From: Vibrio sp. ED004
Lineage (GTDB): Bacteria; Pseudomonadota; Gammaproteobacteria; Enterobacterales; Vibrionaceae
Length of the DNA stretch: 64,000 nucleotides
Direction of reading: 5' to 3'
NCBI RefSeq assembly: GCF_023206395.1
Contig: NZ_CP066149.1
Location: 2,356,001 to 2,420,000 of the forward strand
Notes under the pieces: generated by a model
What the model was told of the DNA's origin: nothing
What the model saw: the letters and a program-made list of their open reading frames with translations, nothing else
Database searches by the model: none
Position numbers and translations under genes: made by a program
In this document: piece by piece, positions 28,779 through 38,170 of the stretch
Layout: the number at the start of each line of letters is the position of its first letter
Position numbering within the stretch: the stretch's first letter is position 1

Positions 28779-28820
28779 AGTCTTTTTTCAGTGACTTTAT
28801 TCGAACGTTACAAATTTAAG

Positions 28821-28843
28821 AGCCACGTATCTGCGTGGCTTTT
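28821..28843 (+). terminator. vpsR terminator
   Basis: AGCCACG / CGTGGCT around TATCTG, followed by TTT. Confidence 0.7.
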
Positions 28844-29114
28844 ATGTTTCTGAAGGATAGTCCGTTGTTTTATCGAGCAGCCTTAAGATAAATATGCTGC
28901 GATTTTATATAATCATAGTGAATATGTTATATGCAAATAAATATGCAACTGATATTTCAGGCGAATACATTGTTTTAAAAATGTTAACAAATTAGCGGTT
29001 GAATAATATACTCACTTGGTTAGACTTTAACCGTGAAAGCAACGATTTAACAGAGACTTGTCTGCTTTTACTACCCCATTTCTTTTTGGATTTTTAGTTA
29101 GCTTGGAGGCGCAA
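28844..29114. other. AT-rich intergenic region after vpsR
   Basis: No gene seen. A short inverted repeat GGTTA-N5-TAACC (29018-29032) lies about 85 bases before the 40-codon ORF. Promoters of the downstream unit are expected here. Confidence 0.4.
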
Positions 29115-29237
29115 ATGAAACATTTCGATTTTATACAGCATATTTGCGCTTCGTTTGATCCGTGTACTGACATGGTGACTGATATGTCACAAACATCAGC
29201 CATGGCCGATCGAAACACCCAAGATAAACCTAACTAA
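29115..29237 (+). CDS. Small ORF, 40 aa, possible leader peptide
   Basis: A 40-codon ORF with GGAGG ending 5 bases before its ATG, a strong ribosome binding site. The peptide starts MKHFDFIQHICASFDPC and contains five Met and two Cys; it has no signal peptide or domain I recognise. About 110 bases later comes the DUF1127 gene, and between them is an 11-base perfect inverted repeat (29263-29273 / 29307-29317). The layout suggests a leader peptide or a small gene co-expressed with DUF1127. No homologue is known to me. Confidence 0.5.
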   Translation: MKHFDFIQHICASFDPCTDMVTDMSQTSAMADRNTQDKPN

Positions 29238-29262
29238 TAGATCCGTACCCTTATTTGGCTGC

Positions 29263-29317
29263 GGAAAAATAGCAGCTAAGTGAGAAGCCCTCATATTATC
29301 TAACACGCTATTTTTCC
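29263..29317 (+). repeat. Inverted repeat between the 40-aa ORF and the DUF1127 gene
   Basis: GGAAAAATAGC and its exact complement with a 33-base loop, ending about 30 bases before the DUF1127 ATG. The second arm carries TTTTT inside the stem, so it could act as an attenuator or protect the RNA. Confidence 0.5.
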
Positions 29318-29346
29318 TCAGTTGATTCAACAACTGGAGAGTTATT

Positions 29347-29598
29347 ATGCGTCACTCAGTATATTTAAAATTAGCAACAGTCCTTATCCGTGCCGATCTT
29401 CGTCGTGAAGAGCGTGAATGGCAACGAAAAGTTCGTCGTAGTTCATACGATCTGCCGTGGAACAATACTCATTTATTAAGAGATATTGGTCTTGAAGCTG
29501 ACGGTCGACCTATTGGTTTTTCTGAACCAGAAGTCGTCACTATTGAACGTCGAGTCCGTCACCTTCGTCGTGTCTTAAGTTCGCGAATACCGACGTAA
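29347..29598 (+). CDS. DUF1127 domain protein
   Basis: An 83-residue, Arg-rich protein. The C-terminal part has the DUF1127 (YjiS-like) motif, here NTHLLRDIGLEADGRPIG, a helix with LLRDIGL. Small DUF1127 proteins in other bacteria affect RNA turnover and phosphate or carbon metabolism; the role in vibrios is unknown to me. CTGGAG lies 9 bases before the ATG. A strong terminator follows. Confidence 0.8.
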   Translation: MRHSVYLKLATVLIRADLRREEREWQRKVRRSSYDLPWNNTHLLRDIGLEADGRPIGFSEPEVVTIERRVRHLRRVLSSRIPT

Positions 29599-29690
29599 TC
29601 TGCGGGGTTGATGGCACCGTTCAACCCCAGAGATAAGTCACAGTGATAGTTATGGCGTCGAAAGTGCAAGCTTTTGAACTAGAACTGGCC

Positions 29691-29720
29691 AAAAAAGAGA
29701 AGCTCTTGCTTCTCTTTTTT
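29691..29720 (+). terminator. Terminator after the DUF1127 gene
   Basis: AAAAAAGAGAAGC and its complement around TCTT, perfect 13-base stem with terminal T run. Confidence 0.9.
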
Positions 29721-29790
29721 GCTTTTTTAAGTCGTTATCTAGTAAAGGTAAATAGTTCTACTAAGCTTTAGAGAGCAAGGGAGGCCGGCT

Positions 29791-30102
29791 ATGCAAAAGC
29801 ATCAATTAGACATGTGGTTACATGGAGAGCACAAAGACTCTTATCAAACACCCAAAGTGTACGTTATTGGTTGTTCTGATATCTCAGAGTATCTATTGGC
29901 GGTGGAGTACAAACACAAGCTAGAACCGGTCAAGCAAGACGGCGAGCCGCTTCACTTTGGATCCTTGGATCAAGTGAAAGAGGAGTTACTCCGGCTCGGC
30001 TTTGAAAAGGCCTACCTTCGCTTGCACAACGCGTATGATGAGTTTGGCAATGAACCAAGCCAAAGCTACTGCGATATTGAACTGGCGCTCAAACCTCATT
30101 AG
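29791..30102 (+). CDS. Conserved hypothetical protein, DUF6482-like
   Basis: A 103-residue soluble protein with no signal peptide. The pattern (PKVYVIGCSDISEYLLAVEYKHKLEPV, then LDQVKEELLRLGFEKAYLRLHNAYDEFG) resembles small proteins grouped as DUF6482 in marine gammaproteobacteria; that family name is from memory. Function is unknown. GGGAGG precedes the ATG by about 7 bases. It converges on mutH. Confidence 0.7.
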   Translation: MQKHQLDMWLHGEHKDSYQTPKVYVIGCSDISEYLLAVEYKHKLEPVKQDGEPLHFGSLDQVKEELLRLGFEKAYLRLHNAYDEFGNEPSQSYCDIELALKPH

Positions 30103-30170
30103 AACTCGCTTCTTATTACCGACGGTTGATAACACATTGATCATCCGATCTTTGAAGTGCGTTAAGCGAC

Positions 30171-30836
30171 CTATGCGTAGTGTGTCGTCAGCAATTTGTG
30201 GGTGAATTGAGTTCTTAGGTAAAAACCACGCGGTTTAGTTTTGATGGGTTTTCCACTCGCACCATAAGCTTCCGTTAACACTCGGCTATTGGCGGCTTTT
30301 GGTCGTAGATGCAGCGCTTCACCGTGTCTTGCTGTTATCTGTTCAACATTGCCCAACACGATCAACTCCATCAGTTCTTCCCAATCCCTTTTTAGCAGCT
30401 CATCTTCAGCCTCACTTGGTGTCCACAATAATGGGGAGCCTACATGCCTTTCTGCCAATGGGATCTCTCTTTCTCCCTCGACAGGGATCCACAATACCTT
30501 GGATAGCTTATTACGAACGTGACTGGTTTCCCACGTGATGCCTTGCACACCCATTAATGGTGCGACGCAAACAAAGGTGGTTTCGAGCGGCTTTCCAGAG
30601 TAGCCAATTGGAATGCTTTTTAGCTCGATACCGAGCTTGGCAAAATCTTGTTCTGGCTTACTGCCTGCTGGTGCCCCTAAGTGCCATTCCAGCAGTTGTC
30701 CAACCCAGCCTTTATCACGTTTAAGATCGTTTGGCATGACCATCTCGGCTTCGTCAGCGAGCTCTTTGAAAGTCATTCCTGCAATCGCATAGGCCCTGTC
30801 TAACAGCTCTTGTTGTGTTTGTGGTTCTGGTTTCAT
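30171..30836 (-). CDS. mutH: DNA mismatch repair endonuclease MutH
   Basis: A 221-residue restriction-fold nuclease that nicks the unmethylated strand at hemimethylated GATC sites. The catalytic DX(n)EXK motif is seen as [13 protein letters not shown] near residues 66-78. [13 protein letters not shown] and the C-terminal [11 protein letters not shown] fit the family. The open frame runs 16 codons further upstream, but [15 protein letters not shown] is the conserved start. A DnaA-box-rich intergenic region with five GATC sites separates it from divergent rppH. Confidence 0.95.
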   Translation of the reverse strand: MKPEPQTQQELLDRAYAIAGMTFKELADEAEMVMPNDLKRDKGWVGQLLEWHLGAPAGSKPEQDFAKLGIELKSIPIGYSGKPLETTFVCVAPLMGVQGITWETSHVRNKLSKVLWIPVEGEREIPLAERHVGSPLLWTPSEAEDELLKRDWEELMELIVLGNVEQITARHGEALHLRPKAANSRVLTEAYGASGKPIKTKPRGFYLRTQFTHKLLTTHYA

Positions 30837-31452
30837 AATAAAAGGTATGATCAAAAAAACGATTTTATCAGAACTTGTCACCAAATGACGACTGGTTAAG
30901 AAATGATCTCCCTACAAGAAAAGGGATCAAAGTCAGGGTTATCCACAGGACATAAAGGTAATTAATTGAAATATTAATTTAGTGGATAAATAAACAGGGG
31001 TTTATGGTGGATAAAATGCTTGCCAAATGGGGGGTAAAATGAATCTTTCACTTACTAGTGTGGATAAACATCGGAGTGGTTGATCTTTAACCATGTCAGG
31101 TTTCTGAAAGATCTTTTACATTTCAAATGTTTTTTAAAACCAAAATTATATTTTAATGCACTGATTTATATAAAGATAAAATGGTTTCTGTTGATTTGTT
31201 GTTTTTGGTGTTGATGAATCTATGGATTAAAAAAAACGATTGCGGGTAATTCTTCACATAGTTATTCACAGAAAAGGTGAATAAATGTGGTCTATGTCTC
31301 ACTATTGTGTGGGTAACTAAATTTTGAACAAAACTTATCCATATTCTTAGTTAATATTCATAAATATAGCGCTTATCACGTCACTAAGTTTGCTCCGATT
31401 GGGGATATGTGGAAAAATCAGTGTAATTAAAAATTTAGATAGAGGTTGGCCA
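30837..31452. other. Intergenic DnaA-box cluster between mutH and rppH
   Basis: 616 bases with no gene. Exact DnaA boxes TTATCCACA lie at 30939-30947 (plus) and 31059-31067 (minus). Boxes fitting TTWTNCACA are TTATTCACA (31262-31270) and TTTTCCACA (31408-31416, minus). One-mismatch boxes are at 30981-30989, 31006-31014, 31308-31316 (all minus) and 31335-31343 (plus); weaker ones at 31250-31258 and 31276-31284. GATC occurs at 30849, 30905, 30925, 31082 and 31110. A very AT-rich stretch (31115-31235) lies between two groups of boxes. This is an origin-like or DnaA-titrating composition; the role is inferred. Confidence 0.6.
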
Positions 31453-31971
31453 GTGATAGATGGCGATGGTTACCGATTAAATGTTGGTATTGTAATCTGT
31501 AACAACCATGGTCAGGTCTTCTGGGCTAAACGATACGGACAACATTCATGGCAATTTCCTCAAGGGGGAATAGATGAAGGTGAGACTCCGGAACAGGCAA
31601 TGTACCGAGAGTTGTATGAAGAGGTTGGCCTTACTAAAAAGGATGTAAAGATCGTCGCGACAAGTCGTCATTGGTTACGCTATAAGCTACCCAAACGACT
31701 GGTTCGATGGGATTCGAAACCTGTCTGTATTGGACAAAAACAGAAGTGGTTCCTTTTGCGCTTAGATTGCGATGAATCGCGTATCAATATGCAGCGTGGA
31801 AGTACACCTGAGTTTGATGGTTGGCGTTGGGTGAGTTACTGGTACCCAGTTCGACAAGTTGTTTCTTTTAAGCGAGATGTTTACCGTCGAGCGATGAAAG
31901 AATTCGCATCTTTAGCAATGCCGTTTAAAGAGCGAAAAACAAAAGGAAAACGCAAATTGCGTAGAGGTTAA
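31453..31971 (+). CDS. rppH: RNA pyrophosphohydrolase RppH (NudH)
   Basis: A 172-residue Nudix hydrolase that removes pyrophosphate from the 5' end of RNA and so starts decay. The Nudix box [22 protein letters not shown] is complete; HSWQFPQ before it and [21 protein letters not shown] after it match E. coli RppH. The frame is open 21 codons further upstream, but translation most likely starts at GTG 31453 ([17 protein letters not shown]), preceded by AGAGG. ptsP starts 2 bases after its stop, so the two are co-transcribed. Confidence 0.95.
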   Translation: MIDGDGYRLNVGIVICNNHGQVFWAKRYGQHSWQFPQGGIDEGETPEQAMYRELYEEVGLTKKDVKIVATSRHWLRYKLPKRLVRWDSKPVCIGQKQKWFLLRLDCDESRINMQRGSTPEFDGWRWVSYWYPVRQVVSFKRDVYRRAMKEFASLAMPFKERKTKGKRKLRRG

Positions 31972-31973
31972 GC

Positions 31974-34223
31974 ATGCTCAGTCAACTAAGGGAAATAGTT
32001 GAACACGTATCAAGAGTTGAAGATGTGTCGACGGCACTTGATATTTTAGTTAAAGAGACATGCAGTGCGATGCAGACGGAATGTTGCACCGTGTATTTAG
32101 CCAATAATGATATGCAGCGCCTTGAGTTGATGGCAACTCAAGGCCTGATCTTTGAAGGCAATAGTATCCACATTGGTTTTGATGAAGGTCTGGTTGGCCT
32201 TGTTAAGCGAAGTGCGGAACCTATCAACCTTGCACAAGCGTCTGCTCACCCTGCTTATAAGTTTTTTCCAGAGCTTGGAGAAAACGTCTATCACTCCTTT
32301 CTCGGTACTCCGATCATCCACCGCAAGCAAGTGCTTGGTGTATTGGTCATTCAACAGAAGACGCCTCGTTTATTTAGTGAGATGGAAGAATCCTTCCTTG
32401 TCACGCTCTCTGCGCAACTTGCGGTTATTGTGGCGCACGCCCAAACTCAAGGTCATTGGTTATTAGAACAACAGAAGCTACCTGCAACTAAAGGTATTGC
32501 CGCTTCATCGGGCGTGGCGATTGGTGATTTATGGTGGGACAACACGCAACCTGAATTAACCGATGTTTATCCCGCTTCAACGCTTAATGTTGAAAGAGAG
32601 CATGAGTTGTTGGCGGTAGCGGTTGAAAACGCCCTCAACGATTTTAAGCGCATGCGAAAGCGCTTAGATAGCGAAATCAATAAAGACGCGTTGGCGATCT
32701 TTGACCTGTTTACTCACTTACTCAATGATCCGATGTTGCGTAAGGATCTGAAAAGCCAAATCCAGAAAGGCGATAAGGCCGACTGGGCATTAAGACAGGT
32801 GGTTGAAAGCTACTCGAATCGCTTTGCTCGTATGTCCGATGTGTACCTTCGCGAGAGAGCACAAGACATTCGAGAGCTCGGGCAAAGGCTACTCTATTTT
32901 CTCCACAACTCTGAACATGAACTTCGCACGTTAGATAAGCCGATTATTTTAGTGGTTCGTGAATTAACCGCTTCGGTCTTAGCGTCTATTCCAAAAGAAA
33001 AGCTATTGGCCGTTATTTCCTTGGAAGGGGCGGCGAACTCGCACGCAGCGATTTTATCTCGGGCTCTTGGCATTCCTTCTGTCATGGGAGTAAATCTCAA
33101 TCTAGCTCAAGCCAATGGTAAGCGAGCGATTGTTGATGGGTATAGCGGTGAGATCTTCATTGAGCCGACTAAAAATCTGCTCAAAGAGTATCGTGGGCTG
33201 ATTTTAGAAGAGAGTGAGCTCTCCTCTATGGTCAATCGCGAACTGTACCTTCCGGCAAAAACGCAAGACGACAAGCAGGTCGAGATTCTGCTTAATGCGG
33301 GTTTGAGTGCCGATACGAACATTGCTATCAACCAAGGGGTTGATGGAGTAGGGCTGTATCGAACTGAAATCTCTTTCTTGTTGCAGCAGAGATTCCCGTC
33401 AGAGGACGAACAGTTCAAGCAGTACCGATCTGTGTTGGCAAGTTATCCAGAGAAACAAGTGGTGATGCGTACGCTCGATATCGGTGGTGATAAGGCCTTA
33501 CCTTATTTTCCGATTGAAGAGGACAACCCATTTCTTGGTTGGCGTGGTATTCGTTTTACGCTCGATCATCCTGACATCTTTATTATTCAACTGCGTGCCA
33601 TGCTGCGTGCGAGTTGTGAGAGCCACAACCTAAGTATTCTGCTACCGATGATCTCCGGTGCTCAAGAGCTCGATGACGCGCTACAGTTGATTGAGCAAGC
33701 CTATGATGAAGTGCATGAGCTTGATAATCGAGTGCGTATGCCACGCATTGGTATCATGATCGAAGTACCATCAATGCTTTATTTGCTGCCACTGATTGCG
33801 GATAAGGTCGATTTTGTTTCTGTTGGTACCAATGACTTAACCCAATATTTATTGGCCGTTGATCGGAACAATTCACGAGTCTCCGATGTCTATGAATCAA
33901 TGCACCCTGCGGTGATCATGGCATTAAAACAAATTCATGATACTTGTAAGCAGTATCAATTACCCGTGTGTATTTGTGGAGAGCTAGCCGGTGATCCAAT
34001 GGGCGCACTGTTACTGATTGGGTTGGGGTATCAGACACTAAGTATGAATACCTCGAATGTGGCCAGAACCAAATATCTGATTCGTCAATCTAACTTGGGT
34101 GAATTACAGGATTTGGCAAATAAGGCACTTTCGAAACCGTATGGTAGTGACATCTATAGTATGATGCTGAACTATTTCGAAGAGCGTGAATTTACAGGCT
34201 TCATTCGAGCAGGTAAAAAATAG
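31974..34223 (+). CDS. ptsP: PTS-Ntr enzyme I (phosphoenolpyruvate-protein phosphotransferase PtsP)
   Basis: A 749-residue protein: GAF domain (about 15-160), then an enzyme I module. The PEP-utilising swivelling domain has the phospho-His in GAANSHAAILSRALGIP near residue 355; the C-terminal PEP-binding barrel shows GLYRTEISFL, RTLDIGGDKALPYF and SVGTNDLTQYLLAVDR. It phosphorylates NPr in the nitrogen PTS. Length equals the E. coli protein (748). Order rppH-ptsP is conserved. Confidence 0.96.
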   Translation: MLSQLREIVEHVSRVEDVSTALDILVKETCSAMQTECCTVYLANNDMQRLELMATQGLIFEGNSIHIGFDEGLVGLVKRSAEPINLAQASAHPAYKFFPELGENVYHSFLGTPIIHRKQVLGVLVIQQKTPRLFSEMEESFLVTLSAQLAVIVAHAQTQGHWLLEQQKLPATKGIAASSGVAIGDLWWDNTQPELTDVYPASTLNVEREHELLAVAVENALNDFKRMRKRLDSEINKDALAIFDLFTHLLNDPMLRKDLKSQIQKGDKADWALRQVVESYSNRFARMSDVYLRERAQDIRELGQRLLYFLHNSEHELRTLDKPIILVVRELTASVLASIPKEKLLAVISLEGAANSHAAILSRALGIPSVMGVNLNLAQANGKRAIVDGYSGEIFIEPTKNLLKEYRGLILEESELSSMVNRELYLPAKTQDDKQVEILLNAGLSADTNIAINQGVDGVGLYRTEISFLLQQRFPSEDEQFKQYRSVLASYPEKQVVMRTLDIGGDKALPYFPIEEDNPFLGWRGIRFTLDHPDIFIIQLRAMLRASCESHNLSILLPMISGAQELDDALQLIEQAYDEVHELDNRVRMPRIGIMIEVPSMLYLLPLIADKVDFVSVGTNDLTQYLLAVDRNNSRVSDVYESMHPAVIMALKQIHDTCKQYQLPVCICGELAGDPMGALLLIGLGYQTLSMNTSNVARTKYLIRQSNLGELQDLANKALSKPYGSDIYSMMLNYFEEREFTGFIRAGKK

Positions 34224-34231
34224 GATTTAAC

Positions 34232-35023
34232 GTGTCATATGAACTGATAGGCTTGTTAGCAGGCCTTGGTGCTATTGTTGGTGTTTTAGCTGGCTTGCTA
34301 GGCATTGGTGGTGGTTTGCTGGTGGTTCCTGCCTTACTGTTTTTGCTTCCTAAAGCGGGTATACCTCAAGAGTTTGCAATGCAAATGGCACTGGCTACGT
34401 CGCTATCCACCATTATTGTTACGTCGGGATCGTCTGCGATTAACCACTTAAAGTTGGGTAACGTGGATATCTTTGTCGTTAAGTGGTTAATGCCAGGAGT
34501 GGTTGTCGGTGGTTTCCTCGGTTCTTTTGTGGCCGAAGTGATTCCGGCTCAGTATCTGCCAAAAGTATTCGGTATGATCGTGTTGGTGTTGGCTTTGCAA
34601 ATGCTGTTGTCGATTCGCTCTAAGAGTCAGAAAGCGATGCCAGGCTCAGCTAAAACCATGTTATGTGGCGGCGGTATTGGTTTGGTATCAAGCTTAGCGG
34701 GTATTGGTGGTGGGTCGTTGTCTGTGCCTTTTCTTAACCATCACGGTGTGGAAATGCGCAAAGCGGTTGGCTCATCTTCGGTGTGTGGCTGTGTTATTGC
34801 GATCTCGGGAATGCTCGGTTTCATCTGGCATGGTTCTTCTGTCGATGATCTGCCTGCATTTAGCTTGGGCTATGTTTATCTTCCTGCTTTGATTGCGATA
34901 TCTTGTACTTCCGTTTTGACGACGCGAGTGGGTGCGAAACTGGCGACTCAATTGCCAACCCCTGTGTTGAAGAAATTCTTTGCGGTATTTTTAATGTTTA
35001 TAGCAGCCACAATGTTGCTGTAG
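34232..35023 (+). CDS. TauE/SafE family membrane transporter
   Basis: A 263-residue inner-membrane protein with about 8 hydrophobic segments and two related halves, each with a Gly-rich GIGGG motif (LAGLLGIGGGLLVVPAL and LAGIGGGSLSVPF). This is the TauE/SafE (DUF81) family, linked to export of sulfite or sulfonates; substrate here is unknown. Translation starts at GTG, 8 bases after ptsP, with AGGA upstream. It is probably in one transcript with rppH, ptsP, lgt and thyA. Confidence 0.88.
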   Translation: MSYELIGLLAGLGAIVGVLAGLLGIGGGLLVVPALLFLLPKAGIPQEFAMQMALATSLSTIIVTSGSSAINHLKLGNVDIFVVKWLMPGVVVGGFLGSFVAEVIPAQYLPKVFGMIVLVLALQMLLSIRSKSQKAMPGSAKTMLCGGGIGLVSSLAGIGGGSLSVPFLNHHGVEMRKAVGSSSVCGCVIAISGMLGFIWHGSSVDDLPAFSLGYVYLPALIAISCTSVLTTRVGAKLATQLPTPVLKKFFAVFLMFIAATMLL

Positions 35024-35079
35024 TGTCTTTTCTGTTAGCTGTGAGCTAACAGTTGATCAATTTAGATAGAGAGCCAAGT

Positions 35080-35901
35080 ATGTCTCAGGGTTTTATCGAA
35101 TTCCCAAATATCGATCCTGTTCTTATTGAACTAGGACCAATCTCAGTTCGTTGGTACGGCCTAATGTACCTAGTCGGTTTTATGTTCGCTCTTTGGTTAG
35201 CAAATCGCCGAGCTGATCAGCCAGGTAGTGGTTGGACTCGTGAGCAAGTATCAGACTTACTGTTTGCTGGCTTTCTAGGTGTGGTTCTTGGTGGTCGTAT
35301 TGGCTACGTACTTTTCTACAACTTCGACCTTTTCTTAGCAGACCCACTTTACCTATTTAAGGTATGGACTGGCGGCATGTCTTTCCATGGTGGTTTGCTG
35401 GGTGTTATCACCGCAATGTTTTGGTATGCGAAAAAGAACGGTCGCACCTTCTTTGGTGTAGCAGACATGATTGCACCATTAGTACCATTTGGTTTAGGTA
35501 TGGGCCGTCTAGGTAACTTCATGAACAGCGAGCTTTGGGGCCGTGTGACTGATGTGCCATGGGCAATCGTGTTCCCGAATGGTGGTCCACTTCCTCGTCA
35601 CCCATCTCAGCTTTATGAAATGGCGCTTGAAGGTATTGTTCTATTCTTCATCTTGAACTGGTTTATTAAAAAGCCGCGCCCTCTTGGTTCTGTATCAGGA
35701 TTATTCCTAGCAGGATATGGTACATTCCGTTTCTTAGTAGAATACGTACGTGAACCAGATGCTCATCTAGGCTTGTTCGGCGGATTTATCTCGATGGGAC
35801 AAATCCTGTCACTGCCAATGGTTATCATCGGTGTACTGATGATGGTTTGGGCATACAAACGCGGTCACTACAAAGACGAATTACCACAACAAACGAAGTA
35901 A
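35080..35901 (+). CDS. lgt: Prolipoprotein diacylglyceryl transferase
   Basis: A 273-residue inner-membrane enzyme with seven hydrophobic segments that puts diacylglycerol on the lipobox Cys of prelipoproteins. The HGGL motif ([11 protein letters not shown]) and the Lgt signature [18 protein letters not shown] are present. The frame opens nine codons earlier at TTG; the ATG ([14 protein letters not shown]) is the conserved start. thyA begins 9 bases after its stop, the same pairing as in E. coli. Confidence 0.96.
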   Translation: MSQGFIEFPNIDPVLIELGPISVRWYGLMYLVGFMFALWLANRRADQPGSGWTREQVSDLLFAGFLGVVLGGRIGYVLFYNFDLFLADPLYLFKVWTGGMSFHGGLLGVITAMFWYAKKNGRTFFGVADMIAPLVPFGLGMGRLGNFMNSELWGRVTDVPWAIVFPNGGPLPRHPSQLYEMALEGIVLFFILNWFIKKPRPLGSVSGLFLAGYGTFRFLVEYVREPDAHLGLFGGFISMGQILSLPMVIIGVLMMVWAYKRGHYKDELPQQTK

Positions 35902-35910
35902 GGAATTGGT

Positions 35911-36762
35911 GTGAAACAGTATTTAGATCTCTGTCAGCGTATCGTTGATGACGGTACTTGGATTGAAAATGAACGCACGGGTAAACGCTGCCTAACTGTG
36001 ATCAATGCTGACCTGGAATATGATGTTGGTAATAACCAGTTCTCTCTAGTAACAACACGCAAGAGCTTCTGGAAAGCGGCGGTTGCTGAACTGCTTGGCT
36101 ACATCCGTGGTTACGATAATGCTGAAGACTTCCGTAAACTAGGCACTAAAACTTGGGATGCGAACTCTAACCTGAACGAAGCATGGCTGAACAACCCTTA
36201 CCGCAAGGGTGAAGATGACATGGGTCGTGTTTATGGTGTTCAAGGACGAGCATGGGCAAAGCCTGATGGCGATCATGTCGACCAGCTGAAGAAGATTGTT
36301 GATGATCTAACGAACGGTATCGATGACCGTGGTGAAATCCTAAACTTCTACAATCCAGGTGAGTTCCACATGGGGTGCTTACGTCCGTGTATGTACAGCC
36401 ACCACTTCTCTCTACTTGGTGACACTCTGTACCTAAACAGCACTCAACGCTCTTGTGACGTGCCGCTAGGTCTGAACTTCAACATGGTTCAAGTGTATGT
36501 GTTCTTGGCTATCATGGCGCAAATCACTGGCAAGAAGCCGGGTGTGGCTTACCACAAGCTGGTTAATGCTCATATCTACGAAGACCAATTAGCGCCAATG
36601 CGTGATATTCAGTTGAAGCGTGAGCCTCTAGCTGGCCCAACATTCCATATCAATCCAGAGATTAAGTCTCTAGAAGATTTGGAAACGTGGGTAACGATGG
36701 ATGACTTCTGGGTTGAAGGCTACGAATGTCATGAAGCGATTAAGTACCCGTTCTCGGTTTAA
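35911..36762 (+). CDS. thyA: Thymidylate synthase ThyA
   Basis: A 283-residue folate-dependent enzyme making dTMP. The family segment with [11 protein letters not shown] places the Cys at the expected position for the nucleophile region, and [16 protein letters not shown] contains the catalytic-loop RSCD motif. VNAHIYEDQ near the end is also typical. It is about 20 residues longer than E. coli ThyA (264), as in vibrios. GTG start with AAGGAATT upstream. Last gene of the rppH-thyA run; a terminator follows just before the IS. Confidence 0.96.
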   Translation: MKQYLDLCQRIVDDGTWIENERTGKRCLTVINADLEYDVGNNQFSLVTTRKSFWKAAVAELLGYIRGYDNAEDFRKLGTKTWDANSNLNEAWLNNPYRKGEDDMGRVYGVQGRAWAKPDGDHVDQLKKIVDDLTNGIDDRGEILNFYNPGEFHMGCLRPCMYSHHFSLLGDTLYLNSTQRSCDVPLGLNFNMVQVYVFLAIMAQITGKKPGVAYHKLVNAHIYEDQLAPMRDIQLKREPLAGPTFHINPEIKSLEDLETWVTMDDFWVEGYECHEAIKYPFSV

Positions 36763-36784
36763 TTTAATCCGCTTTGTTTGATAG

Positions 36785-36811
36785 AAAGGCTGCCACTGTG
36801 CAGCCTTTTTT
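36785..36811 (+). terminator. thyA terminator
   Basis: AAAGGCTGC / GCAGCCTTT around CACTGT, then a T run. The IS left end starts three bases later. Confidence 0.88.
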
Positions 36812-36813
36812 AT

Positions 36814-38112
36814 GGTTCATCGCGGATTAGCGGGAACTAAAAACAAAAACGGTAGTAAGTGATATGGTTTAGTCGCCAAACAAAAATCATACACAAACTA
36901 CCGTTTCCATGCCGAATCATACTTTCCTATCTTCATTCTGGGAAGGCTTTCAAATAGTAAAGTCTCACCAGACAGCATCACTTATTACCCTTACTCTTAA
37001 ACCTAACTCTGAGGCTAAATGCCTTTGTGGTCTCGAGGCAGAGGCTATCCATGAATATCAATGGCGCAATGTGAAAGAGGCCATGTTACTCGGTGTTCCT
37101 GTTGAACTTTCCGTTCAAACACGAAGGGTTAAGTGTAGTGACTGCGGCATAAAAACAGAGTCGCTATCTTGGTTAGAGCCTTATGCTCGTATAACGAAGC
37201 GCCTAAAAAGCTATATAGAACAACTTTTACCCCTTCTTCCCATTAAGCATATTTCTCAGCTAACTAGCGTTCATTGGCACACCATTAAAGAGATAGATAA
37301 ACGCCGACTTAGACAAGTGGTACCGCCAGTTAAATGGGAGGAACTAAGACAACTCGTCATGGATGAGTTCGCCATCTTTAAAGGACATCGGTATGCCACT
37401 GTCATCGCTGATGCTAAGACTCACCAAGTCATTTGGATAGGGTTAGGCCGTAGCCGCAAGGACATACGACCGTTCTTCGAGCAGTTAGGCAAGCATGGCA
37501 ATAATATCGAGGCGGTCGCGATGGACATGAATACGGCTTTTGACCTTGAAGTTCAAGCGCACTGCCCGAACGCAAAAATCGTTTACGACTTGTTCCATGT
37601 TGTAGCTAAGTTCGGTCGTGAGGTAATGGATAGAGTCAGAGTCGACCAAGCCAATAAACTCAAGCAAGATAAAAAAGCGAGACAATGGGTCAAACGCTCA
37701 CGCTGGGTGTTGTTGAAGAACAGAGGCAACTTAAATACTCGGCAAGACAGCTATCTTACCGAAATATTGAATATCAATAAGGACTTGATGACCACTTATA
37801 TACTCGGAGCCCAACTCAAAGAGCTTTGGTATTGTGAGTCAGAAAGGCACTTGCCGCTAAGGGGCTCTGGGATGCGTGGTATGAACAGGTACAAGAGAGT
37901 GGAATTAAACCATTGAAAGAGTTTGCACGAAAACTGAGTCCTTATCTTCACGGCATTATCGCATCGGCAAGTTACCCGTTAAACACCTGCACACTGGAAG
38001 GGATAAACAACAAGATAAAACTAATCAAGCGAATGGGGTATGGGTATCGAGATACAGACTACTTCTTCTTGAAGATAAAAGCGGCTTTCCCCGGAAAGCC
38101 GCGATGTGAACC
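36814..38112 (+). mobile_element. ISL3-family insertion sequence, inactivated
   Basis: About 1.3 kb between the thyA and nptA terminators. Proposed ends are imperfect inverted repeats: GGTTCATCGCGGATTAGCGG at the left (36814) and, read inward from 38112, GGTTCACATCGCGGCTTTCC. The flanking 8-base segments (TTTTTTAT and AAGAAAAA) are not a direct repeat, so exact ends or an intact target duplication are not confirmed. It encodes one ISL3 transposase broken by a frameshift. Just inside the left end is another inverted repeat, AAACGGTAGT (36847-36856) with its complement at 36897-36906, around the transposase promoter. Confidence 0.8.
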
Positions 38113-38152
38113 AAGAAAAAGCCCGCAACTTAGGTTGCGGGCTTTGTTATAA
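36909..38152 (+). pseudogene. ISL3-family transposase, frameshifted
   Basis: Two consecutive frames make one transposase. The first (36909-37916) has the N-terminal zinc-finger CLCG...CSDCG and two catalytic Asp (VMDEFAIFKGH; VAMDMNTAF). The second (37913-38152) holds the catalytic Glu (NTCTLEGINNKIKLIKRMGYGYRD). Near 37850 the reading shifts by -1: restoring one A in CAGAAAGG gives continuous SEKALAAKGLWDAWYEQ across the break. The family is normally a single ORF, and the site is not a classical slippery heptamer, so a point deletion is more likely than programmed frameshifting. The last codons run past the IS end into the flanking terminator. Confidence 0.85.
38118..38145. terminator. nptA terminator
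   Basis: AAAGCCCGCAAC and its complement around TTAG. On the minus strand it sits 26 bases after the nptA stop. Confidence 0.88.
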
Positions 38153-38170
38153 GCGATGTTTGTTTTGCTG

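Noticed and set aside
29027..29218. 63-codon minus-strand ORF after vpsR
   Set aside because: It lies opposite the 40-codon plus ORF, which has the better ribosome binding site; no family features.
30837..31452. crtS-type trigger site for second-chromosome replication
   Set aside because: The V. cholerae crtS lies at another gene neighbourhood as I recall, and this region is marked by DnaA boxes rather than that element.
37840..37920. Programmed -1 frameshift in the IS transposase
   Set aside because: The site has only a short AAA run and is not a classical slippery heptamer; ISL3 transposases are normally one frame, so a mutation is more likely.
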